Positions 7,497 through 15,118 of a stretch of DNA of 36,458 nt are shown here, in pieces. The notes under the pieces are model-generated. The model searched no databases and was not told the DNA's origin. It was given only the letters and a program-made list of their open reading frames with translations. Where the stretch lies: contig JBFXAM010000041.1 in NCBI GenBank assembly GCA_050184295.1, positions 1 through 36,458 on the forward strand, in the 5' to 3' direction. Each line of letters starts with the position of its first letter. Position 1 is the stretch's first letter. The position numbers and the translations under genes are program-made. The DNA comes from JBFXAM01 sp050184295. GTDB lineage: Bacteria; Planctomycetota; Phycisphaerae; UBA1845; Fen-1342.

Positions 7497-9202
7497 GTTA
7501 CCTGCTCGAGTGTCTCGGCCGCGGCCTGCTCGGCAACCTGCTGGACGCCTTCGAGACGCAGTTGCCGACGGCGTCGCAGGACCAGCTCGAAGCGCTCGCG
7601 CAGCGCCGCGAGGACTCGCCCACTTCCGCCGATCTCGCGGTCCGTCTCGGTGTCGCGTGTCTGCGGAGCCTGCGGTTGACCGACGCACGGCACGCGTTCG
7701 AGAGCGCGCGCGAGCTGGCGCCGGACGCGGTCGCGCCGGTGCTCGGGCTGGCGTGCGTGTACGACGAGCTCGGCGAGATCGACGGGGCGCTGCGTTGCCT
7801 GGCGATCGCGCAGGCCCACGACCCCGCTGATCCCGCGATCGCTTTCGCGCTCGGCTTTGTCCACGAACGCCGCGGTGACGCCGACGCCGCCGAAGCGAAC
7901 TATCGCCGCGCGGTCGAGCTGTGCCCGCGGCTGCGCAACGGTCACGAGCGGCTGGCGGCACTCGCGCTGAAGCGCAGCGATTGGGAAAGCGCGGCGCGCT
8001 GCTACGAGCAGCTCGCAGAGCTGGAGCCGAACGACCTGGATGTGCTGCTGACGCTGGGCAACCTCGCGCTGCAGGCCGGACAGCCGCTGGCGGGCATCGA
8101 TCACTTTCAGAAAGCGCTGCTGATCGAGCCGGAGTGCGGCGAATCGCCGTTTGACGCGGCCGCGAGCGCCGCGAGCGACGGGCGGTTGCGGCACGCAGTC
8201 GACACGATCCAGCGCCTGATGAAGAAATACCCCGGGGTCGCGGAGTTTCACGTGCACCTCGGGGACGTGTACGTGAAGCTCGACGACGACTGCGGCGCGA
8301 TCCGGGAGTATGAAGCGGCGCTCGAGATGCAACCCAATTTTCTCGAGGCGACCGTGAAGCTCGGAACGCAGCACCTGCGCAAGGGTCGCTTCGTCGACGC
8401 GGCCCAGTCGTTCAACCGCGCCGTCGAGCTGAACGACCGACTCATGACGGCGTTCGTCGGACTCGGCGTCGCACAGCGCGCCGCCGGACGCGACGAGGAG
8501 GCCCGGGCGACCTTTGACCTGGCCGCCAGCCTGGAGCCGAACACGACACTGCTGTTTTCCGAGGCGGCAAGGCTCCAGTTGCGCGACGAAACGACGCAGC
8601 ACGCGCGCCAGCTCGGTGGGCATGACGAGCCCGCCGACGGTCCCCGCGCACCCGCGCCGCTCGCGCGCGCCACGCCCCTGGACAGCAACGAACTGCTCCG
8701 CGAGGCGGCCCGACGGCACGAACAGGCGATTCGGCAATCGCCGAACTACGCCGACCTGCACTACCGCTACGGCCTGCTGCTGCGCCAGCTCGGCGACTTC
8801 GCGCCGGCCGTGGACGCGTTCCGCCGCGCGATCGAGATCAATCCGAACTATGTCAAGGCGCTGATCAAGCTGGGTGTGTGTCTGAAGGAATCGGGCGAGT
8901 GCGACGCGGCGATCGACGCGTTTCAGAAGGCGCTGACGCTGCGCAGCGACTATGTGGACGTGCACTATCAGCTCGGGCTGCTCTTTGCCCAACGCAACCA
9001 GTTCGATCTCGCGGTCGAGCACTTCGAGCACGCGGTCGCCGGCAACTCGCGAAACCTGGCGTTCCGCCAAAACCTCGCCTTGGCGCTCCAGAGCATCGGC
9101 ATGGTCGACAAGGCCGCCGCCACGTGGCGATCCATCTGCGAGCTCGCCCGCAGCGAACCCGCGCTCGGCCGCGGCGTGAAAATCGGCGACTCCCTCGACT
9201 AA
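7493..9202 (+). CDS. Large TPR-repeat protein
   Basis: A 569-residue protein made almost entirely of tetratricopeptide repeats. At least ten copies can be followed, for instance PVLGLACVYDELGEIDGAL, AIAFALGFVHERRGDADAAE, DLHYRYGLLLRQLGDFAPAV, YVKALIKLGVCLKESGECD and YVDVHYQLGLLFAQRNQFDL; the last ones before the C-terminus are closest to consensus. A less regular, Ala/Pro-rich break lies at about residues 375-400. There is no signal peptide or membrane helix, so it should be cytoplasmic, with a scaffolding role. The start at 7493 overlaps the previous stop codon by three bases; the frame is open far upstream but that part lies over the previous gene. The function cannot be told from the repeats. 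Confidence 0.88.
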   Translation: MSYLLECLGRGLLGNLLDAFETQLPTASQDQLEALAQRREDSPTSADLAVRLGVACLRSLRLTDARHAFESARELAPDAVAPVLGLACVYDELGEIDGALRCLAIAQAHDPADPAIAFALGFVHERRGDADAAEANYRRAVELCPRLRNGHERLAALALKRSDWESAARCYEQLAELEPNDLDVLLTLGNLALQAGQPLAGIDHFQKALLIEPECGESPFDAAASAASDGRLRHAVDTIQRLMKKYPGVAEFHVHLGDVYVKLDDDCGAIREYEAALEMQPNFLEATVKLGTQHLRKGRFVDAAQSFNRAVELNDRLMTAFVGLGVAQRAAGRDEEARATFDLAASLEPNTTLLFSEAARLQLRDETTQHARQLGGHDEPADGPRAPAPLARATPLDSNELLREAARRHEQAIRQSPNYADLHYRYGLLLRQLGDFAPAVDAFRRAIEINPNYVKALIKLGVCLKESGECDAAIDAFQKALTLRSDYVDVHYQLGLLFAQRNQFDLAVEHFEHAVAGNSRNLAFRQNLALALQSIGMVDKAAATWRSICELARSEPALGRGVKIGDSLD

Positions 9203-9259
9203 GGCAAGCCGCGCCGATCAGATCGCACCACGCCAGCGAGGGGGCCAGGTTAGCGCTGG

Positions 9260-9284
9260 AACCGCGCGGCGCACGTGCGCGGTT
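9260..9284 (+). terminator. Hairpin after the TPR genes, possible terminator
   Basis: AACCGCGC (9260-9267) and GCGCGGTT (9277-9284) are exact inverted repeats with a nine-base loop, and the palindrome GCGCACGTGCGC lies inside. No T-run follows, so termination by this hairpin alone is uncertain. Confidence 0.3.
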
Positions 9285-9376
9285 GGCTCCGGAATGCCGC
9301 TGAAAAGCACACCGCAACGAAGTCGCGTGCGAGTCCGAAACCCGGGGCGATCGGATCGGCTCTAAGATGTCGCGTG

Positions 9377-11500
9377 ATGAGCGCGCCGCGACAGGCCGAG
9401 CCACGCGAACGATCCGGCGGGTACTTCCGCTGGGGCATTGCGTGTCTCGTGTTCGCCGCGGCGGTCGGGCTTTCGCTTCCCACCTTGCTTCAGTTTCCCG
9501 ATCCGGCCCAAGCGCCGCGCGCGATGGAGCCCGCGAGCGACCCGCGACGCGCGGCGGGCGCAACATCGTCGACGGCCGGGGACAGCGGCGACGGCGCGGG
9601 GCATGCCCAGGCAGTCCCTCCCGGGGACGAGTCGCTCGACGCGCCGCCGGGGGGCCGGACGGATTTGGACTTCGAATACTCGGCGTATCGGCAGGCGGCT
9701 CAGGCGGACCGCGATCGCGCGTATGTTCCGCGTTCGCCGCTCGCGGACATCCCGCTCGCGGCGCCGCCGGCGCCCACCGCCGCGACCGCGCCGGTACCGG
9801 GCGCCGCGGACTCCGACCCGGGCGGCGCGCTGCATCGCTCGACCGAGGAGCGTCGCGCGCGGGTGCGGCGTTTCGGCGGAACGGTCGCGACGGAGGACGC
9901 GGTCGAGCACGCGTTGCGCTGGCTGGCGGCGCACCAGTCGCCGGACGGGACGTGGGACCGGTTCAATTTCAATCGGCGTTGCCCGGCGAACGACGCGTGC
10001 ACCGGGGCGGCGCTCGTGCGAACCGACGACTCGCTGCTGGCCGGCGTAACGGGCGTCGCGCTGCTCGCGTTTCTCGGGGCCGGGTATACCGACCGCGATG
10101 GCCCGTTCCCCGCGACCGTTGCCACCGCCGTCGACGCTCTGCTTCGCATGCAACGGCCCGACGGCGGATTCTCGGCGACGCGCGGAATGGCCGGCTACAA
10201 CAACGCAGTCGCGACGTTCGCGCTGGCCGAATACCACGCGCTGACCCGCGACGCGCGCGTCCGGCTTCCGCTGCAACGCGCGGTGGCGCACCTGGCCGCG
10301 TCGCAACAGGCGCTCGGCGGCTGGGACTACCTCGCCGACCCCGAGAGCGGGCGCTGCGACACGTCGATCACCGGCTGGGCGGTACAGGCGCTGGCGGCGG
10401 CAAAATCCGGCGGCATCGCGGTTCCGCCCGAAACGCTGGTGCGCGCGGCGCTGCACCTGGCGCGGGCCACGCAGCCGGACGGGCGCATCTGGTACTCCGA
10501 CGCCGGCACAGGTTTTCGGCTCGACCCGGGAGCGCGGCCGATGTATCGCTTCGGCGCCGCGATGACGGCCACCGGACTCACGTGCGAGCATCTGCTCGGT
10601 TGGCGCGGCGACGCCCCCACCGTGGCGCGCCAGGAAGCCCTCCTGTTCGCCGAGCCGCCGTCGGCGACGTTGGCGCGGGGCGGCGACGCGACCCAGCTGC
10701 ACAGCGAGTACTACTGGTACTACGGCACCGTGGCGATGTTCCAAGGCGGGGGCGAGCGCTGGGAGCGCTGGAACGCACGGCTGCGCGACGCGATCCTGCC
10801 GCTCCAGGATCGCACTCAGCGCGGCGAGCGCCGCGCGCACGCCTTCGGGAGCGTTGCTCCGTTCGGCCGGAACTGGGGCCGCTGGGGGCGCATCGGCGGC
10901 CGCGTCTACTCGACCGCGATCGCGGCGCTCACGCTGGAAATCTACTATCGTCACACGCCGGCGTATCTCGACGAGCGGCTGCTTCTGACTTCCGGCGACT
11001 GGCGGAGCTTTCTGGCGACGGCGGACGAGCGCGAGGCACGTGTGGCGGCGGTCGTGCTGCGCGAGTTGCGCTATGAAGTGGGCGAGCTGCCGTTGCTCCA
11101 TCTGCTCACGCATGCGGACCGAGCCGTCGCGCTCAGCGCCGCTCAGGGGCTCGCCGCCATCGACTCGCCGCTCGGGCGCGACGTGCTGGAGCGCGAGCTG
11201 CCCGGAGCCGCGGACTGGGAGCGTTCCGCGATCGAACGCGCGTTGCGCCGCGTGCGCGAGATCGACGCGCTGCCCGCCAGCGCAGGACGGGTGCGCCTGT
11301 TCGACGCGACGAGCGGGCTTGCGACGCTCGAACTGCCGCGGTCGTACCTGGGCATGATTGCACGGACGCCGCGCGAAGGTCACGACGCGGCGGCGCTTCG
11401 CGTCATTCAGCGATTCAGCGGCCGAGAAGTTGTGGTTGCCGAGTGGATCGAGCCGCGCGGGCAGCCGCCGCGGAATGGCGACCCGATCGTCGCGCGTTGA
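9377..11500 (+). CDS. Membrane-anchored alpha/alpha-toroid (prenyltransferase/squalene-oxidase-like repeat) protein
   Basis: A 707-residue protein with a short cytoplasmic N-terminus, one membrane helix at about residues 16-40 (RWGIACLVFAAAVGLSLPTLL) and a long Pro/Ala/Asp-rich stalk to about residue 150. The exported part has repeats typical of the terpenoid-cyclase/prenyltransferase toroid fold: ALRWLAAHQSPDGTWDR, ALLRMQRPDGGFSATRG with GYNNAVATFALAEY, HLAASQQALGGWDYLA with DTSITGWAVQALAAAK, and HLARATQPDGRIWYSD. Such domains in planctomycetes are not cyclases; no DxDD or DCTAE motif was seen. A shorter helical HEAT-like section (about 535-610) and a small beta-rich end follow. The ATG at 9377 was chosen because the anchor begins soon after; an ATG at 9367 is in another frame. 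The role is unknown, probably binding at the cell envelope. Confidence 0.85.
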   Translation: MSAPRQAEPRERSGGYFRWGIACLVFAAAVGLSLPTLLQFPDPAQAPRAMEPASDPRRAAGATSSTAGDSGDGAGHAQAVPPGDESLDAPPGGRTDLDFEYSAYRQAAQADRDRAYVPRSPLADIPLAAPPAPTAATAPVPGAADSDPGGALHRSTEERRARVRRFGGTVATEDAVEHALRWLAAHQSPDGTWDRFNFNRRCPANDACTGAALVRTDDSLLAGVTGVALLAFLGAGYTDRDGPFPATVATAVDALLRMQRPDGGFSATRGMAGYNNAVATFALAEYHALTRDARVRLPLQRAVAHLAASQQALGGWDYLADPESGRCDTSITGWAVQALAAAKSGGIAVPPETLVRAALHLARATQPDGRIWYSDAGTGFRLDPGARPMYRFGAAMTATGLTCEHLLGWRGDAPTVARQEALLFAEPPSATLARGGDATQLHSEYYWYYGTVAMFQGGGERWERWNARLRDAILPLQDRTQRGERRAHAFGSVAPFGRNWGRWGRIGGRVYSTAIAALTLEIYYRHTPAYLDERLLLTSGDWRSFLATADEREARVAAVVLRELRYEVGELPLLHLLTHADRAVALSAAQGLAAIDSPLGRDVLERELPGAADWERSAIERALRRVREIDALPASAGRVRLFDATSGLATLELPRSYLGMIARTPREGHDAAALRVIQRFSGREVVVAEWIEPRGQPPRNGDPIVAR

Positions 11501-11506
11501 TTAGAC

Positions 11507-11535
11507 TTGCGAGGAGCATTCCCGCGGCCTACCAT
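11507..11535 (+). promoter_or_regulatory. Possible promoter for the exported His/Cys protein
   Basis: TTGCGA (11507-11512) and TACCAT (11530-11535) are 17 bases apart, each four of six to consensus. They lie in the short gap after the toroid gene and about 70 bases ahead of the next start codon. Confidence 0.3.
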
Positions 11536-11607
11536 AGAAGGTCGTCGGGCGGCGCTCGTCGTGTCAGTCCGGCGTGTCGTGTTCGACCGGCGGCGGAAAT
11601 CCGTATC

Positions 11608-11970
11608 GTGCCGATTCGCAAGAACAGTACGCTTGTTGTGCTCTGCGCCGGGCTGCTCGCATCGGCGTCGGGGGTTGGTTTCGACCTGCATCGCTGGGTC
11701 GACGGCCGCCCGGAAGTCGGGTTCTGCGAGCACGAATGCGACTCGGCACACCAGACGCACGCGCCGCCGGCGCCGGCTCCAACCCATTCGCACAACGATT
11801 GCCCGGTGTGCTTCGCCTTCGTCACCGCGGCATCGGCGCTGATCGCCGAACCCGTGGTTTGCCGCGCGCTGCTCCCGCCGATGGAAGTGGCGGATTCGCG
11901 GCCGCTCATCTCCGTATACAGTGCCCCGGCCCATAGTCCGCTCCAACCTCGGGCCCCGCCGGTCATCTAA
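11608..11970 (+). CDS. Small exported His/Cys-rich protein (DUF2946-like)
   Basis: A 120-residue protein. A basic start (MPIRKN) is followed by a hydrophobic signal segment (STLVVLCAGLLASASG, about residues 7-22). The mature part holds two short metal- or disulphide-type motifs, CEHEC and CPVCF, with histidines between them (HQTH, HSHND), then a hydrophobic stretch (AFVTAASALIAEPVVC). The arrangement with HxHxxCPVC recalls DUF2946-type proteins, which are small exported proteins of unknown role often linked to metal. The GTG at 11608 was taken as start since the signal peptide begins there; the longer open frame upstream is Arg-rich. The Shine-Dalgarno is weak (GCGGAA). It stands alone between the toroid and prepilin genes. 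Confidence 0.6.
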   Translation: MPIRKNSTLVVLCAGLLASASGVGFDLHRWVDGRPEVGFCEHECDSAHQTHAPPAPAPTHSHNDCPVCFAFVTAASALIAEPVVCRALLPPMEVADSRPLISVYSAPAHSPLQPRAPPVI

Positions 11971-12281
11971 CCGCTCCCGATCGCCGATTGGGATTCGGAA
12001 TGCGCCGTGCTCGGCGCGCCGCCGAATGCGCGATGTGTGCGCTTCGGGCGCGGCCGTCCGCAGTTGCGGCGTTGCCGGGCCGCTGGATCGCAGTGCCACG
12101 ACAGCCGTGCGCCCGCCAGTGCGTCGGCGCCATGTGCTGCCGCACCGGCCCAATCGACGACGCCGCTGAACATCCTCGTGCGTATTCGGTTCGCTTGCGT
12201 GCGTTGACCTCTGGGCGGCGCGCGTCAGCGGTCGTTCCGTCACACCTCACGTGCAGCGCGGCTGCAACGGAGGATATCCTC
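11971..12281. other. Gap ahead of the prepilin gene
   Basis: No gene was recognised on either strand; open frames here are Arg/Ala-rich and shadow-like. It should contain the promoter of the prepilin gene, but no convincing -35/-10 pair was found. The last bases hold the prepilin Shine-Dalgarno GGAGG (12269-12273). Confidence 0.5.
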
Positions 12282-13076
12282 ATGCGCACTCGCGCATTCA
12301 CGCTGATCGAGTTGCTGGTAGTCGTCGCCGTCATCGCACTGCTGATTTCGATCCTCTTGCCGGCGCTGCACCGAGCGCGCGACCAGGCGAAAGCCGGCGT
12401 CTGTCTCGCCAACCTTCGAAGCCTCGGCACCGCGCTGCAAACGTATCTGCACGTCAACCGCGATCGGTTTCCGATGGTCGGGTTTCAGCACGGCGGACAG
12501 TCGGATCCCGCCTCAAGCTGGATCACACTCCTGATGCGCGACTATGGCGCGCGCGGCGGCGAGACGCGCACCGGCACGAGCGGCGCCGCCGAACTGCTGC
12601 GCGAGATCGACGATGTCCGCCGCTGTCCGGCCGACCGCAGCCCACATTTCTCGACGCCCCGGCTGGTCGGTGGCCAGCCCCACTGGCGCGTGAGCAGCTT
12701 CGGGACTAATTACTACTTTGCCGTGCCGCGGGAGCAGATCGCAACCATCGGCAAGACCGAGCCGTTCGACCGGCTCGACCGCGTGCCGCGCGCGGCAACG
12801 ACGATCTACTTCGGCGAATTGGCCGAGACCGGCGAATACGCAACGGCCGACCACGCTCATCCAGAGTTCTGGTTCGGCGGCGATCCGCGCACGCTTGCGG
12901 GCCGCGAACTCACGCTCGAGCGGCACAACCGTCGCGGACACTACGGATTCATCGACGGGCACGCCGCGGCACACACGTTCGAGGACACCTATCAGATCGA
13001 CGTCGCCGGCACCGATCTGCCGTCGGGCCGCATCGCCTGGTTTCGCAATCGGTGGGATCCCGATGTGGCCAAGTGA
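12282..13076 (+). CDS. Type II/IV pseudopilin-like protein with prepilin leader
   Basis: A 264-residue protein with a class III signal: short basic leader MRTRA then FTLIELLVVVAVIALLISIL, including Glu at position 5 after the likely cleavage site (A-F). A prepilin peptidase would cut there and methylate the Phe. The hydrophobic helix is followed by the conserved RARDQAKAGVCLANLRSLGTALQTY, and the C-terminal part has the planctomycete prepilin motif RRGHYGFIDGHAAAHTF, where a His-Gly...DGH turn is usual. This belongs to the large family of pseudopilin-like proteins (DUF1559 and relatives) that are expanded in planctomycetes. Their role is probably in export or envelope structure. The Shine-Dalgarno GGAGG is 8 bases from the ATG. 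No pilus assembly genes are near. It is followed by two secreted proteins that could be its cargo, which is a guess. Confidence 0.9.
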   Translation: MRTRAFTLIELLVVVAVIALLISILLPALHRARDQAKAGVCLANLRSLGTALQTYLHVNRDRFPMVGFQHGGQSDPASSWITLLMRDYGARGGETRTGTSGAAELLREIDDVRRCPADRSPHFSTPRLVGGQPHWRVSSFGTNYYFAVPREQIATIGKTEPFDRLDRVPRAATTIYFGELAETGEYATADHAHPEFWFGGDPRTLAGRELTLERHNRRGHYGFIDGHAAAHTFEDTYQIDVAGTDLPSGRIAWFRNRWDPDVAK

Positions 13077-13157
13077 TCCATCAACTGATAACCCATACGG
13101 CCACGGGCGGTCTCGACGGCCGCACCGCGGCGCTCTCCAGAAGGAAGGAAGCAATCC

Positions 13158-14561
13158 ATGAAGTGTATACAGAGACTTTCGCTGACCGTACTCGCGAGTG
13201 CGGCACTGGTCGGACCGGTGCGAGCCGGCGAGGAGCTGGATGTCGAGGTGGGGCGAACCGCGGGCGGCGCGCTGGCATTTCCGCCGTTTGACTTTGGGAA
13301 GGCGACGCTCGACGCCGTCGACCCGGGCAACCCGTTCGGGCTGAACGGCTACTCGGGCGAGAACCCCGGCTGGGCGGCTGAAGGTGCGCCGGAGGGGTTG
13401 CTTGCTCTCGAAGACGGTGCGGACATCTGGGTGGAGGTGCTCGCGCTCTCCCCTGCGCTGCGCATGCTCGATCCCAACGCCGGGCTCGCGGACATCGTCC
13501 CCGGCGGTTCGTGGCGACTCGGCGGACCGGAGTTCGACGCCCACCCGCTCTGGCTCATCGATGCCGATCACCCCGCGTTTGACCCCGGGCAGGAACACTG
13601 GACCGCGGCGTTCCGGCTCGTCGATCACGGGACCACCGCTTACGCACCCTCGCAGACCCACGCGTTCGTGTTCCGAATTCCCGAACCCGGGACAGGACTG
13701 TTGTTCGCCGCTGCCGCGGCGGTTGTCGCGCTGCGCCGGAGGGCTGGATCGGCAGGAACACGCCCACTAACGAGCGTCCTGCGCGCGCCCCGTCGGGGGC
13801 GCCCACCCGCAATACCCATTCGCGGAGGAACGCCGATGAAAGTTCGATTTCCGCTATGCACCGGCGCGACGGCGGCGATCGCCGCGTTCAGCACCATCGC
13901 CGCAGCCCAGCCGCACGGCGGCGATCTCTGGCCGTGCGTTTCGAGCGCTGGCGTGCTGAAGCTCAGCCCGCGCGGTTTTTCGCCGGAGGACGACGTGGCG
14001 GTCTTGCCGCCGGCGAGCGGGCTGTTTCAGGGCTGGTCCGGCAATTCGCCGGGCTTTGATGACATCGAAGCCGACGATCCGGAGACGGACTCGTACCCGT
14101 TCGCGCCCGGCGGGACGATCCGGCTCGAGATTCTCGCGCTCGATCCCGCGTTGCGCGTCTGGGGCGCCGGGCTTCAGCAGTTCGTGCCCGGCAGCACGCC
14201 GCTGCTCGGCGACACGAGCGGCGACGTGCACACGCACCTGATCTGGCACATCGACTCGCAGCATGCACAGTTCAACGGGCAACAAACGCTCTGGCGCGGC
14301 ACGTTTCGGCTGATCGACACGGGCGGAACCAACTACACGCCGTCGCTGCCGTTCACGCTGCGGTTCCGCAACGTCGCGTGCACCGCCGGCGATGCGAATG
14401 CGGACGCCGTCGTCAACAACTTTGATATCGATCTGTTTGTCGCCGTGTTGACCGATCCCTCCGGCGCGACCGCGGAGCAGCGCTGCGCCGCGGACGCGAA
14501 TCTCGACGGCCTAGTCAACAACTTCGATATCGACGCGTTCGTCGCGCTGCTCTCCGGGTGA
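13158..14561 (+). CDS. Fused pair of secreted paralogues with an internal PEP-CTERM signal and dockerin-like tail
   Basis: One open frame of 467 residues that reads as two genes. Residues 1-196 are a complete secreted protein: signal peptide (MKCIQRLSLTVLASAALVGPVRA), a beta-rich domain and a PEP-CTERM sorting signal (PEP at 175-177, hydrophobic run to 193, RRR 194-196). About 30 Arg/Pro-rich residues follow, looking like intergenic DNA. A second Shine-Dalgarno and ATG (13836) then begin another signal peptide (MKVRFPLCTGATAAIAAFSTIAAA). The second domain is homologous to the first: ALSPALR/ALDPALR, HPLWLIDADH/HLIWHIDSQH, FRLVDHGTTAYAPS/FRLIDTGGTNYTPS. It ends in two EF-hand loops of dockerin type. 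Either a stop codon was lost, or the genes are read separately from two starts. The first start has AAGGAAGGAA upstream. Function of the shared domain is unknown. Confidence 0.8.
   Translation: MKCIQRLSLTVLASAALVGPVRAGEELDVEVGRTAGGALAFPPFDFGKATLDAVDPGNPFGLNGYSGENPGWAAEGAPEGLLALEDGADIWVEVLALSPALRMLDPNAGLADIVPGGSWRLGGPEFDAHPLWLIDADHPAFDPGQEHWTAAFRLVDHGTTAYAPSQTHAFVFRIPEPGTGLLFAAAAAVVALRRRAGSAGTRPLTSVLRAPRRGRPPAIPIRGGTPMKVRFPLCTGATAAIAAFSTIAAAQPHGGDLWPCVSSAGVLKLSPRGFSPEDDVAVLPPASGLFQGWSGNSPGFDDIEADDPETDSYPFAPGGTIRLEILALDPALRVWGAGLQQFVPGSTPLLGDTSGDVHTHLIWHIDSQHAQFNGQQTLWRGTFRLIDTGGTNYTPSLPFTLRFRNVACTAGDANADAVVNNFDIDLFVAVLTDPSGATAEQRCAADANLDGLVNNFDIDAFVALLSG
13824..13838 (+). promoter_or_regulatory. 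Internal Shine-Dalgarno and start codon of the second paralogue
   Basis: GGAGGAA (13824-13830) lies five bases ahead of ATG 13836-13838. Translation from here gives 241 residues with their own signal peptide, homologous domain and dockerin-like tail, ending at 14561. This supports a separate second gene inside the open frame. Confidence 0.7.
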
Positions 14562-14640
14562 AGGGGAGCGCGCCGGCGCCGCGCGGCACGCGGTCGAGCC
14601 GCCGCGCGGCACGAATCGGCGGAATCGCGCCGGCGCGACG

Positions 14641-14646
14641 TATAAT
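14641..14646 (+). promoter_or_regulatory. Perfect TATAAT -10 ahead of the BFD-like gene
   Basis: A consensus TATAAT in very GC-rich DNA. No good -35 is seen 17 bases upstream (GGCGGA). The ATG at 14654 starts seven bases after it, so the transcript should be leaderless. Confidence 0.6.
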
Positions 14647-14653
14647 CGGACGA

Positions 14654-14875
14654 ATGGAACTCCGCTGCGTGTGTCTCGAACTGAGCCTCCGCGGATTGCT
14701 GTCATTCGCCCGGCGGCAGGAGATCACGTCGTTCGATGCGCTCAGCCGCGCAACGGGCTGTGGCACGCGCTGCGGCACATGTCGGCCGTACATCGAGCGG
14801 ATGCTCGCGAGCGGCGAGGTGCCGACGGCAGACATCGTCCCGCGCTTGCCGGATTCGCCGTGGGCGCCGGGCTGA
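14654..14875 (+). CDS. BFD-like [2Fe-2S] ferredoxin-type small protein
   Basis: A 73-residue single-domain protein. It has the iron-sulphur motif of bacterioferritin-associated ferredoxin: Cys5-x-Cys7 near the start and Cys40-x-x-Cys43 in TGCGTRCGTCRPYI, with an extra Cys36. The helix-turn between them (LLSFARRQEITSFDALSRATG) also fits the family fold. In other bacteria such proteins pass electrons to bacterioferritin to release stored iron, or serve as a domain in larger oxidoreductases. No bacterioferritin gene is in the window. The ATG at 14654 was chosen because the domain begins there and TATAAT lies seven bases upstream; there is no Shine-Dalgarno. The frame open upstream overlaps the end of the previous gene. 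Confidence 0.85.
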   Translation: MELRCVCLELSLRGLLSFARRQEITSFDALSRATGCGTRCGTCRPYIERMLASGEVPTADIVPRLPDSPWAPG

Positions 14876-14954
14876 CGGCGTGGAGCGGCGTCACCGGCGG
14901 GTTGGCTGGCGGCGGCGGTCCGCGGAGCGGCCCGGGGCGTGACGGTGACGCGCT

Positions 14955-14983
14955 GCGGAAGCGGGGTTTTCCGCGATTTCCGC
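14955..14983. promoter_or_regulatory. Inverted and direct repeats touching the -35 element
   Basis: GCGGAA (14955-14960) and TTCCGC (14978-14983) are inverted, and TTTCCGC occurs twice (14968-14974 and 14977-14983). The last copy ends at the base before the -35 hexamer. This is the placement of an operator or activator site, but no known regulator motif was recognised. Confidence 0.35.
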
Positions 14984-15012
14984 TTGCATGTTCATATTCT
15001 GTTAGGTATACT
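14984..15012 (+). promoter_or_regulatory. Strong sigma-70 type promoter upstream of dnaE2
   Basis: TTGCAT (14984-14989) and TATACT (15007-15012) are exactly 17 bases apart in an A/T-rich island (CATATTCTGTTAGG) that stands out from the GC-rich surroundings. Start of transcription would be near 15018-15020, giving a leader of about 370 bases to dnaE2, or a separate small RNA or peptide transcript. Confidence 0.65.
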
Positions 15013-15016
15013 TCGG

Positions 15017-15118
15017 ATGTCCGTTGCGGGCGGGTGGGCGTTCGCTGCCTGGTTTCATGGGGCTCTCTGCGCCATGGGCTCGGGCGCTGAAAGCGCCTTG
15101 GGATCGACGTTCTACTGA
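15017..15118 (+). CDS. Possible 33-residue leader peptide
   Basis: A short frame begins at the ATG four bases after the -10 element and ends at TGA 15116-15118. The peptide starts MSVAGGWAFAAWFHGALC and ends SALGSTFY. A hairpin GGCGCT-GAA-AGCGCC (15083-15097) lies within it. It could be a leaderless leader peptide for dnaE2. It is short, has no Shine-Dalgarno and no recognised homologue, so chance is a real alternative. Confidence 0.25.
   Translation: MSVAGGWAFAAWFHGALCAMGSGAESALGSTFY

Noticed and set aside
6072..7961. 629-codon open frame on the minus strand
   Set aside because: It runs opposite the UvrA end, zinc protein and TPR genes, with Arg/Ala/Pro-rich sequence and no homology, as expected from high GC.
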